NCBI RefSeq assembly: GCF_030247185.1
Contig: NC_080570.1
Location: 100,459,545-100,523,544 of the forward strand
DNA from: Malaya genurostris
Lineage: Eukaryota > Arthropoda > Insecta > Diptera > Culicidae
Direction of reading: 5' to 3'
Length of the DNA: 64,000 nt
The notes under the pieces were generated by a model. The model made no database searches and was not told where the DNA came from. It saw nothing but the letters and a program-made list of their open reading frames with translations. The position numbers and the translations under genes were made by a program. Shown here piece after piece: positions 40,331 through 52,960 of this stretch (position 1 is its first letter; the number at the start of each line of letters is the position of its first letter).

Positions 40331-41512
40331 CTATAGCTCCTTACCACATTGGGTGAGAAACGAGAGAATATCCTTCAATTTTAGCTCCGCATACACAGAC
40401 TCAACCATGTATGGAGAACCAAAAACCCGGATACGTAGCTGCGTCAATGCGGGACAGTTACACATCAGATGATATGAAGTACCATAATCGCATTTACACA
40501 AATCACACGAATAATACTCAGCACGTTGAATAGTAGCCATGTGATAATTGAGTTTGCTATGTCCAGTCAGAGCTCTGACCAGAATACTTCAATGATGCTT
40601 GGAAAAATGCAGTAGACACTTTGAAATTTTCAGATTGAAATCTGGTAGAAATGCTTTTGTCTGAGCAAGCTGCGTCAGTAGCTGGCATGTTTGGATGCAG
40701 CCCAAGAACGAATCTTGTGCTTTATCCAACTAGTTGAAAGTGGTAAAGCTGGTTCAGGACCAACGAAATCATTCGTTGCACCAGCTCTAGCCAACTCATC
40801 AGCCCATTCATTTCCAGTAATACCAGAATGGCCGGGTACCCAAAAGAAGTAAACAGCATTTGAAATGCTGAGGTCTTCAATTTGAGTTCGACATGCGATC
40901 ACTTGATTCGACCGTGAGTCATTCGAACTGAGTGCTTTTAAGGCTGCCTGACTGTCGGAACAAAAATAAATACGTTTACCACAGATCCTCTGCTGAAGTG
41001 CCGATTGTACTCCACACAGAATTACGTAGATTTCTGCTTAGAACACAGTACAGTATCTACCAAGTGAATGAGACTGCTCCAGCCTCATTTCACGACAGTA
41101 GACACCAGCACCAGCACGATCATTCAACAGAGAACCGTCCGTAAAACAAACTATGTGTTCATCAAGTTGTTGTTACAGACAACCAGACAACCATTCCTAA
41201 CGAAGAGGATAGCTCACATTGAATGTTTTAAAAGGAAAACTGCATGTGAGAGTTAGGTCACTAGGAGCGAGTAAATACTTATCCCACGTAACCATTTGAG
41301 ACCACAAGCGAGTGTGGCTGGTAGCATAATCTAATGGGTTACTGTTCCAAAGCCCTGTAACCCTAAGACGGTATACACAAGATAATGCTTCTTGTTTTAG
41401 GAACACATGTAGTGGATTAATACACAGTAGCGCCTCTAGAGCAGCATTAGGAGTTGTCGTGAATGCTCCTGTCATCGCCATTAGGACCATCCTTTGGAGA
41501 TGATTTAGCTTT
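40331..41512 (-). pseudogene. LOA thumb, RNase H and CCHC region
   Basis: From the insertion point downward: thumb motif HLQRMVLMAMTGAF and ALEALLCINPLHVFLKQEAL (41512-41220), then an RNase H whose C-terminal part reads FFWVPGHSGITGNEWADEL (about 40840-40780; the HSG and D residues are the RNase H hallmark), then a zinc-knuckle-like CDLCKCDYGTSYHLMCNC (about 40510-40450). Frames are broken between these pieces, so the protein is not made intact. Confidence 0.75.
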
Positions 41513-41520
41513 GACTGAAC

Positions 41521-42981
41521 CGACGACACGACCTGCCACTCGTCTATCAAAACTGTATCGCAAATTTAACTACCCCCCAGTAACTCGTAATGTCAAAATT
41601 GAATCGTTCGAAAAATATTAAAAACTGGCAACTAAGAACAAATAACTCTACTTCTAATAACAGTTTCCTGCACCGTAGAAACTGGTGTTTTTAATCAAAT
41701 CGAATTATTTTTTTCGAAATTCGAAGAATAGTTTTGTTGACATAAACCATGAACGTTGAACAGACAGAATAAAATGATTTAATGTTTGAACAATATTTCG
41801 TAAAACCTGGAGAATGAGGATAATACTGAGAGAAAAGGTAGTGATTATCGTAGACAAACATCGTCAGTTGATTATTGGGATGCCACGACTGAACCGAACT
41901 AGAAAATTGGAAGATAAGAAGTTATTGCATGTTCTTCATATGCTTCAGATATTAAAAAATATGTATATAAACATTGGAGATCACTTATGTTTGAAGATTT
42001 TGAAGCGTTCTCTTTGAAAATGACATATTGGACATACTGGACATATTCATAATTTTAAATTATGATTGTTTCAATAAGCAGCATTGTAAATGTTGTACGA
42101 GAGCAATCATCGAAAAACTTTACCGAAGATAGCATGTGAACAAATCGGGATCAATATATAAAAAAAAATCAGTTGAAAATTCGTTGCAGTTCAAGGATAA
42201 CATCGTTTGCCTTCGTTATCGTGATTTAAATAAAACATTCTCAGTTACTCGAAAACTGAGTAGATCGTATAACTAACTTCGTTTTTATTAATATAACATT
42301 TTATTTCCTCAATATTACTAATATTTGATTCACATGTTTAGGATACACAATGCTAAGGATTGGCGAGGTTGATAACTGTTCTTCTCCTGCGTGATCTCAT
42401 TCATTGGCGAAATTTCTTTTTCCAGTTGTCTATGAAAGCAATATTTCGTTAGCTACGAAATGAAATTTCTCGATTTTCGATTCATTAGGCGTGCCAATAC
42501 CTTTGAAAATAACTGTTGAAGCAAGTAATTTGTATTTGGTTGAAGTATCTTGATTGTCCGATTTCATGGCCAGTATTGTATTTCTTTAAAGCCTCAGTTG
42601 CAAATTTGTTTGATTTCTGCGTCTACTTCTAGTACCGGTAATATCGAACCTGAAATCGAAAATGTTCTTCTACAAATAAGATTTGAGCTTCGTTATCCGG
42701 CTAGGTTATTGTCTTTACCTGAGTCATCCTAAACCATACAAAAACAATTTGTTAAACTGAGCCTGTATTACCGAAAATAGTATCCCGTATTTCCATTTGT
42801 TTATGTTTATTTGCACTATTGGGATACCATGGTAACAAGCTCGTAACAACCACAACAGTGTTGCTCAAGAAGATTATTTTCATCATTATCAAGGGGTCGC
42901 TCTTTTTGTGGTAACTGGTGGTAAATCGCTCACGGACACTTTTTATTCCAAATTTTCTTCTGAGTATCTGGTCGTGTCGTC
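41521..42981. mobile_element. DNA transposon with GACGACACGACC ends and 8-bp target duplications
   Basis: GACTGAAC occurs at 41513-41520 and 42982-42989, directly outside inverted ends CGACGACACGACC (left) and GGTCGTGTCGTC (right). Removing the element and one 8-mer restores the LOA thumb coding in frame at a Val-Gln-Ser, so this is a clean insertion. An 8-bp duplication is typical of hAT and P elements; the ends are not a familiar hAT consensus and a ninth matching base cannot be excluded. No transposase was recognised in the 1.46 kb. Confidence 0.7.
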
Positions 42982-43330
42982 GACTGAACTGTCGCGACTT
43001 CTCCTTTCTGCCACCATACAAGACATCCATATGCTAAAATTGGTCTAACAATAGTTGTGTAGATCCAATGAATATATCTGGGTTTGAGTCCCCATGATTT
43101 TCCAAAAGCTCGTCTGCATTGGCCGAAAGCCATGCAAGCTCTTTTAATCCTGAAGTCAATGTGAGCAGACCAATTCAGTTCTGAGTCAAGAATAACCCCG
43201 ACGTATTAAGTTTCCTTAACAAACCATTATTAAGTTTCCTTAACAAACCATCAGCGACTAGGTTCCATAAAAGTGGGGATAGTACACCACCTTGAGGAAA
43301 AACCCAAGATATTCCGTTCACGACTGCAAT
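42982..43330 (-). pseudogene. LOA reverse transcriptase palm and thumb fragment
   Basis: Minus-strand pieces: QGGVLSPLLWNLVADGLL (about 43305-43250), a deletion at a tandem repeat, GVILDSELNWSAH (about 43195-43160), then CRRAFGKSWGLKPRYIHWIY and VRPILAYGCLVWWQKGEV (43120-43000). The sequence continues after the inserted transposon at 41512. Confidence 0.8.
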
Positions 43331-43673
43331 GTTTAACCTCCTGCAGCCATTCAGCCATCGGCACGGAAATACACCTTGACTTAGGAGTTCCTATTTTTGT
43401 GGCTTTTTACGACATGGAACAGGAAACCAGTGGATCAATTCTTGGTAAAAAATAATTCCGCCGGATGCCACACGGCTTACCTGTTTGGTGGACTTATACC
43501 ACCGGTACAGGTGGACCGTAGCGTTATTCTTAGCCAGTTGGGAAACCGCTACCGACACTACACGGCTATCTAGGCTGCTCAGAGAGGGAAGTTAACATTG
43601 ATGGTCAAATTCCATGGATGGCCGAGCAGCCGGTCGTTAAAAGTTGGTGGAATTCTATCTATTGAACTATCTA

Positions 43674-45802
43674 AGTTCTGAAACCAATTTTGTTTGAATG
43701 GTCAATTATGACGTATATTTGGGATAAAGCATTCAATAACTTCAAAAATAAACACAGGATCTCAAAAACAATTAATAGCGCTCTGATACCTAACAATGAG
43801 ATTTGTTATTTACATCTAGTTTGATCAAAATCGATCCTGCCATCTCTGAGATCTACGCCTCTTAGTTCTGCAAACTTTGTGCTTTGAGCGCCATTCGCAC
43901 TAGTGGCATTATTCAGTAGCAGAAGCTTCGCGTTCAAGGAGAATGCACTCGAACTTATTTAATTTCTGACGTATTGATTGTAAACTTGTAATGACTACTT
44001 TATCATTAAAGAAAACATTTATTAAATTAGTTCCAGTACTGACATAATTTGTTCCGTGAGTAGTTCTGTGGCCTGATAATTGCGTTCTCTGACGTTCGCC
44101 AGATATAAACGAAAAATGAAGTTAGGTTTACTTTGTGCGAACGGTGCGCATTCGAAAAATGGCAATTCTTTTCAACAATATTCGGCAGAAGAAGGTTTGC
44201 ATTCAACGAAAATACACTCGATTTTTTCAAGTAGCAGAAACTTTATGTCTGCTTAGCGGATTATGTTGAACTGCAGAGTGGCACAGCAGTTCAATAAAAA
44301 CTGTTATGCACTGACGAGTCGAAAACTTCTCAATGAGCTCCCTTTGAATCGGCCAGCATATGCCGAAAATCGATTACATTCGGCACATCAGCTAAGACTC
44401 TTGCATTTCGGTGAAAACTAATAAAGTATTCTCCTTACTTTAGTATCATACTAGAGCTACAAATTTAAATCTCGGATACTCAAATGCAGTAGAGACTTCC
44501 ATCGGATGCGAATATAAACGGCACCGTCAGCCGTGTTTGTAAACATCGTAGTATTGATATATGTGTACTTTTTAGGCGTATACCTTGCCCTCACGAAACC
44601 TCTGCAAACAGTATAATCTCATTTCCGACGGCCGCTGAGCTGCACATGGTTGAGCGTAGCGACATTGAATTTTGGCCACCGTTGAATCACGTCAGAGACA
44701 AGCTGCCCAAGTGTCAGTCAGTGGCATCGGCGGATTGCGCTTGTATGCAACTTGAAAAACCGTTCGGCACAATGCAGCTAATTGTTGTATTTTTCATTCA
44801 TCAAAGCCGCGTGTATCCGTGTAAAAAGAAAAATAAAGAAAATCGAAGAGAAAGAGAGAGAGAGAGTAGAGTCTGCAAGAATGTAAATGCTGCATGGGAA
44901 ATTAGATAAGATGCTCTGTTTTATGTTGGTCTTTTTATACGCAGTAATGTCCAACATCCGGTGGCAGGATCGTACTTTCCATCAATCAAGAACGCCCATC
45001 AAACCTATATTGCAAGTCTGTGTGTCCCGACACAGAATTTGTGCTTGTTAATGTTATTAAGAACATGCTTAGCAATAGAATTTAGAATATTCCACAACGT
45101 GAAAGTAGTATTATAATTGAATTTAAAGATCCTGCTATGATATATGACCATATTGACACTATTTTGCATTATTCTCAATTTATGTACAACAACTACTGTC
45201 AGGCACATCTGCTTCGATTATCCGTCCATCCGCGATTTACAGTATGGTTCGGGCACAAATAGATAGCGACGAACACGGTCAACAGTTGATGTTTGCTTAT
45301 GTTTCACTGTTTGACCACTTCGTGACGATTTACAGTTGTAGTGCATCCAGTTGCTTTTTAATAGGCCGCCTATTTTCTTTGGACTGTTGAAAACTGAAAT
45401 TCGTACTATCATATGGACATCACAAAATAAATAGAGTCAGCTTCATTCATTTTCCGTGAATTAATAGATAGAAATAATTGAAAAAATTGGAATGAATCGG
45501 ATGAAATTATGAGCTTCTGTTGCTTAGACTTGAGCACTTACACTCCTGAAAGCTTGTGCAATATTGTTTCACCGTTGGTGGGCTGAATATAAAAAATAAA
45601 TTCGAATGAAATTCAATATCAGCTGACCTTATAGAAGAACTTTCTTTCGCATTTAACATTTTTGTCACATGCATACCAAGATATTTTCCGACCTCAACGA
45701 AAATCGAACTAAATCAAATGACACTCGCCATTCTCGTAAGGAATCGTCTCGGATAAGGAATCGTCTCGGATAAGGAATCGTTATTTATAATATGTGACAA
45801 AA
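43674..45802. other. Intronic stretch without a recognised feature
   Basis: No coding frame supported. 43810-43870 is a fragment of the dispersed repeat found at 26790. An AGAGAGAGAG run occurs near 44855. 45735-45780 has three tandem copies of GGAATCGTCTCGGATAA. Confidence 0.5.
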
Positions 45803-45811
45803 ATAATTAGG

Positions 45812-45895
45812 GTGTACCCTCTTTCATCTCAGCTCCACTGCCCATACTTTCATATCAGTCCCATAGGGGCAGTCCAGTAGTCATTTTATATATTC
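45812..45895 (+). repeat. Solo end related to MITE family 1
   Basis: AGGGTGTACCCTCTTTCATC followed by TCAGCTCC resembles the terminal inverted repeat at 4553 (GGGTAACGGCTCCCTATTTC then ATCTGAGCTCC). No matching second end was found. Confidence 0.35.
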
Positions 45896-45942
45896 AAACT
45901 ATAATATATTATATATTATATTCTGTCTCTGCTGGATCCATC

Positions 45943-48362
<2,420 letters not shown>

Positions 48363-50375
48363 ATATTTATTTATTTATTTATTTATTATTTAATAATGCT
48401 CATCTGACAATAAGTCTTAATGAGCTACTAAAAGTTACCTTACAAGTTATCTTAACGGAATAAAAATAATCATGAACAGCTTATGTCGTTTTCGTTTTTA
48501 AATTGCACTACACTGGTGCAGCGAAAGCTGCACTGGAACCGTTCGTTTTTATCAATTGCACTACTCCAGTGCTACACTTTTTCTGCACCGATACCACTGG
48601 TGTAGCACTCATAAAAAGTTCGGTGTAGCTCTGTGCAATGGAATCTTTTATTGTAGTCAAGGGTTACTGTTTATGTTTTCATCATTTCTGTTCGTTTATT
48701 CATGCCATGGTGTAGCACCACAAACGAATTTCCAGACATGACAGTCACGATTTTTTTTTGGCGCACATCTGCGGTCCTCCGTGAAACTGGCACCAATGGT
48801 GATAAATTGATTACACTGCTGAGTTCCCATCATACATTCATAATGCAAATGTCAAATCGTGAGAACCCTTTCGATTCGGTAGCTCATTTGTATACATTGA
48901 GATTTATGGCACACTTTGGTTGAAATGATAACAATCCAATTAATCTCGCGCTCCACCAAGCGGTGAGTGCGGTCATTTCGGAAGGTACCGAGAACGAACC
49001 ACATTTTTTAAAAATATTTATAAGCACGTACATGTCTTTATTATTTATCTTTGGTAGCACTGCACCGGTGTAGTGCAGTTTAAAAACGAAAACGACATTA
49101 GTGCCACAGTAACCTGTGACGAAGCTGAGATGACGTTGTGATGAAGTCAAACAAATCGCTGAACTCGTTAAAGCGGCGGATCATTGCCAAAATCGGGCTG
49201 TTCGAAGCGTAGCTGGTATTGCGTAGATCAGTATGTAGTAAAGGTCGCGGTCGAAGAATACGTGAAGGAGCATACAAGCTCACTTGGGATAAAAGATTAG
49301 GAGCATCATATTCAGCCAGTAGTAACTTGAAGTAGTATGAAAATCGCTTGTGATGCATGTCGTCGATCGGCTAAAGATTTAAGTCCTAATAGTTGACGAC
49401 GATCCTCGTACGGCGGTAAACTCAACGGGTTGCTCCAGGGCAGTTCACGTAATGCATAACGTACAAATTTTCGTAACAGCTTCAAGTCTTCGAATCCACG
49501 TGATGTGGTAAGGACACCAAACAACATTCGCAAATTCTAGCTGCGATCGTACCAAGGAACAATATAGCGCCTTTAAACAGAGTGGATCACGAAATTCTCT
49601 TGAGATATTGAATATAAATCCGAGTAACCGATTTGCTTTGTCAATCGTAGCCGCAAGATGACGACTATATGTTAGTTTCTCATCCAGAATAACACCTAAA
49701 TCCTTGATGTGGTCCACGTTGCAGTTCAGTGCCAGCCACAGTATAATTGAAACTAAGTTTGTTTCTCGTACGATAATAGCTGATAACATAACTTTTTGTA
49801 ACACAGAGAACCATCATGTTTCGTACACACCATTCATAAAACATATCAACAAGATGCTGCAATTCTTGGCAATCAGCTTCTTTGCGAATAACGAGGAATA
49901 TTTTCAAATCATCGGCGAACAATAGCTTTTCACCATGCCTTAAGACAAAGACAACATCGTTAATAAACAGCGATAAAAGAAGTGGTCCAAGTGTGCTTCC
50001 TTGAGGAACTCCGGATCTGTTGGTAAATGAATTAGATACCGTGCTTCCAATTTGTACTACAACTTGACGGTTGAAGAGATATGATCAAACCCATTGACAA
50101 AATCGAATCGAGCAACCTAGCTTAGTAAGCTTAGTAAGTAAAATTTCGTGGTTAACTGAGTCAAAGGCAGCCTTAAGGTCTGTGTAAATCACATCAATCT
50201 GGTATTTTTTAGACATTTGCTCGGTGCAATAAGACGTGAAACTAACTAGATTAGTCTCAACCGATCGACCGGGAAAGAATCCATGCTGGCAATTGCTTAT
50301 ATAATGACGACAAATGTACAAAAGATTTGCATTGATGAGTGATTCAAAGATCTTAGATTCAACAGTAATAATGAG
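48363..50375 (-). pseudogene. CR1-like non-LTR retrotransposon, 5'-truncated
   Basis: Minus strand, 3' tail of AAAT units at 48366-48390. Reading from 50375 down: QHGFFPGRSVETNLVSF and YTDLKAAFDSVNH, SGVPQGSTLGPLL (about 50000), an intact catalytic FADDLKIF (about 49910), then thumb motifs DLGVILDEKLTYSRHL and RLLGFIFNISREF. Frames are interrupted at several points. Endonuclease and ORF1 are missing, a normal 5' truncation. It is a relative of the decayed element at 11470-13485 but less degraded. A PIF-type MITE sits in its 3' untranslated region (48484-49097). Confidence 0.8.
48484..49097. mobile_element. PIF/Harbinger-type MITE
   Basis: Terminal inverted repeats of about 37 bp beginning TGTCGTTTTCGTTTTTAAA and running through TGCACTACACYGGTGCAG, with a TTA duplication at 48481-48483 and 49098-49100. 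The three-base TWA duplication and lack of coding sequence fit a 614-bp PIF/Harbinger-derived MITE. Subterminal GGTGTAGCAC-type motifs recur inside. Confidence 0.8.
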
Positions 50376-51840
50376 TTCCAGCTTAATGATGCACATGCCG
50401 TTCTCCAGTCGCTCTGTACTCCCGCTGCACGAGCATCTTCTTCGATTGCGTACACCCAGCAAGTGCCCTACTCCGCAGTCGACGACCTCACTGCTGAGCA
50501 TCTCGTAGGGTATTCTCTCTTCCGGCATTCTTGCTACATGTCCAGTCCGCCGTGTTTTATAAGCCTTCCAGTGTCCGCATGTTTGTATATTTGGTACAGC
50601 TGGTGATTCCATTTTTCTATTTACCACCGAATCTTAAGCGCAGGATTTTTCTCTCAAAGACGCCGAGTACTCGTATATCTGTTTCATTCAACGACCATGA
50701 CTCGTGGTCGTATAGGGCAGAAGGTAGTGTCCACGACTTGTATACTGCAAGTTTTGTGCGTGTCTGTAAGCTACAGATTTCAGCCCTAGGGTGTAGAAAG
50801 CCCTATTAGCAGTTGCAAAACGTTTTTTCTCCTCGCGGCTAATATCATTAGATATATGAACTCGTCAACAACCTCGTATCGCACCCCAACAATCTCCACA
50901 TTAGATCCTACATCGTTTGGGCTACCTTGTTCTCGACCAATCACCATGAACAAGGACACAAAAGCCTCTTCCACAGCTCTACGATCCCCACCAATAATAT
51001 CAATGTCGTACGCAACACCAAGAAGCATGTGAAACTTATTGATGGTGGTTCTGTTTCTCTGCACGCCGGATCTTCGTATCGCACCTTCGAGCACTATATT
51101 GAACGACAAATTTGAGAGCGTGTCGGCCTGCTTCAATCCATCTAACGTCATGGAAGCATCGGATGTCCTACTAGCTATCTTGATACGTTTGATTTCGATC
51201 CATTGAGCGTCGCACGAATCAGTCTAATCAGGTTTGTTGGAAAGTCATGTTCTCACATGATCTGCCACCATTCGTTTCGTTTTACTGAGACATACGCTGT
51301 TCTGAAATCTACTAACAGATGATGAGTACGCAAGTTGTTCTCCCGAAACTAATCGAGAATTTATCGCAAGGTGAACATCTGGTTCGTCGTTGAACGTCCT
51401 TTTCGAAATCCGCTTTGGTATTCGCCGATAAAGGATTTTTCCAACGGACGCAGTCTGCTGAACATAACTCTAGAATGCACCTTGTAGCCGGTATCGAGGA
51501 GTGTTATACCACGATAGTTTTCACAATCAAGTCGGTGAACCTTTTTGTACACCACCATTCAGCCAGTCGGAAGGTATTTCCTCTAATTTCAAGATCATTC
51601 CGATCACTAGTTGGAAGGCGTACTACAGCCGTTCGCTTTCAACTTTAAGAAATTCGGCCGAGATCCGATCCTTCCTAGCGGTCGTTGATCAAAATTGGTA
51701 CGGGAGTACCTCTCATGATGTTGCCTTCTTTTAGAACAAATAAACTTTCTTGCAGACATTCTCTCATTGTGCCTATGTTTCTTACGCCGGTGCAATTTTT
51801 TCTCAGCTTCTCTCAACTCCCTATTTCGCTCCCTGTTTTG
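50376..51840 (-). pseudogene. RTE-type non-LTR retrotransposon relic
   Basis: Minus strand: a basic endonuclease-to-RT linker (REAEKKLHRRKKHRHNERM, about 51815-51760), RT fingers (CENYRGITLLDTGYKVHSRV and GEYQSGFRKGRSTTNQ, 51540-51370), a palm remnant (AYDIDIIGGDRRAVEEAF, about 51010-50960, with the catalytic box altered to YDID) and the C-terminal GHVARMPEERIPYEML (about 50540-50490). Frames are broken throughout. It abuts the CR1-like element at about 50375, and one open frame (50627-50085) crosses the junction. Confidence 0.75.
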
Positions 51841-52446
51841 ACTGTCACAAAAATTATCATCAATTATCCGTTTTTAATAACTGTAAATAATTTCAACTGT
51901 GGAAGAAGCCTTAATAACATTCCTGTTGTTCATGACTATTGCTGAATACGGCCATTTTCAGCAACGCAGAAGTCGATAAATTAACTTTTTGATTTTTTAA
52001 ACCGTTGAAGAAAAAAGGATATCTGGTTTAAGCGATGTTCTACTCAATGAATAGAACCGGTACCATTACTTTTAGAAAAATTGTGGGAGCTTAGAGCGAA
52101 TCAGATTTGCAAATTGAAGATTATTACTGTAATCGTTTAAACTGTATTTTCGCATAGATCGCTACAACCCGAGAGAATATAGAATATGTTGGAATAATTT
52201 TTCAATTTGCTACAAGTAATTAAAGACTCAGGAGATGAAATGTACTTTCCAAATTATGTTAATCAGAATTAGCCTTGAATTAGATTAACGTACGGCATGT
52301 ATAATTTTCATTTTTTCTTGGTGAATTTTTCAAATGGCCATTTAAGTAAGTGAGAGCTTCTCTTTGTTTACTCCCTCTCTCTTTCTAATAAATGAAATCG
52401 TTCCAACCTTTATCTGTGAACTTTTTGTATGAAACGGTAACTGAAC

Positions 52447-52609
52447 AGCGGCCCTTACACGATAATTAAAAATGTCATTACTAAAAAGAAATGCCATTTT
52501 TAATGAACGTGTAACGTGTAGTAATGATGAATTCTCCATACAAATTTGGAATGTCATTACTCTAGTTGTCATTAAAAATGACAATAATATTTCTCGTTTA
52601 AGGGCCGCT
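52447..52609. mobile_element. Small MITE near the Sox splice donor
   Basis: AGCGGCCCTTACACGA at the left and TCGTTTAAGGGCCGCT at the right are inverted copies; the 163-bp interior has several GTCATTAAAAATGACA-like pieces. Ends about 200 bp from the HMG exon. Confidence 0.65.
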
Positions 52610-52813
52610 AATCTTTTGACTTTTGGTCAGTACTTGAAAATTAACGAAAATCTTCACAGTCGCTACACAATAATCAGAAGAGTAAGTAAACGAATAAAAA
52701 CTGTTACTGTCATTTGGAAATTTCGCCTAGATGTACTATTATCAGATTATGGCAATATGTTAGTTACATACCAGATTCCGTTAAGTTAAGAACGATCGAT
52801 CGTATGTACTTAC

Positions 52814-52960
52814 TTCCACATTTTCCCTAGGTCCTTGCTAATCTCAGAGTTTTGCAGTTTTGGTTCTTGCTTGGACATTTCACGACGGGCCGCCTGTGCC
52901 CAAACCATAAACGCATTCATCGGTCGTTTGATGTGATTTTTTTTCTTATCTGTCGGCGAT
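52814..52960 (-). CDS. Sox100B: Sox100B (SoxE), HMG-box exon
   Basis: A 147-bp exon between acceptor TTTCTGTTTCAG and donor GTAAGT. It reads [20 protein letters not shown], then [20 protein letters not shown] and SKDLGKMW, ending in the first two bases of a Lys codon completed at 35033. [18 protein letters not shown] is the DNA-binding core of SoxE proteins. The linker residues (MSKQ...LQNSEISK) are closer to insect Sox100B than to vertebrate Sox8/9/10. The exon starts with the third base of a split codon, so at least one upstream coding exon with the N-terminus exists, but none could be recognised in 52961-64000. It was too short and spliced to appear as a long open frame. Confidence in identity and boundaries is high. 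Confidence 0.93.

Larger units (their letters stand above)
39820..43633 (-). mobile_element. LOA-type non-LTR retrotransposon, internally deleted
   Basis: Lies on the minus strand between 40-bp direct duplications (39780-39819 and 43634-43673). The 5' end is at 43633; a TCAGGAATCAGGAATCAG tail is at the 3' end (39820-39837). In order it keeps the 5' untranslated region (43400-43633), the reverse transcriptase palm from QGGVLSPLLWNLVADGLL (about 43300), the thumb, RNase H and a C-terminal CCHC motif. The YADD part of the palm is lost at a tandem 26-bp repeat (about 43206-43256). ORF1, endonuclease and the RT fingers are also lost. A DNA transposon splits the thumb at 41521-42981. The 3' untranslated region (40010-40260) has repeated AGCAGAAGTAAATTC units. 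LOA/Outcast/R1-group elements have this domain order. Confidence 0.8.

Noticed and set aside
41521..42981. Reading the inverted 13-mers as a chance palindrome and the LOA pieces as two separate elements
   Set aside because: The exact GACTGAAC duplications and restored LOA reading frame make one element with one insertion the simpler explanation.
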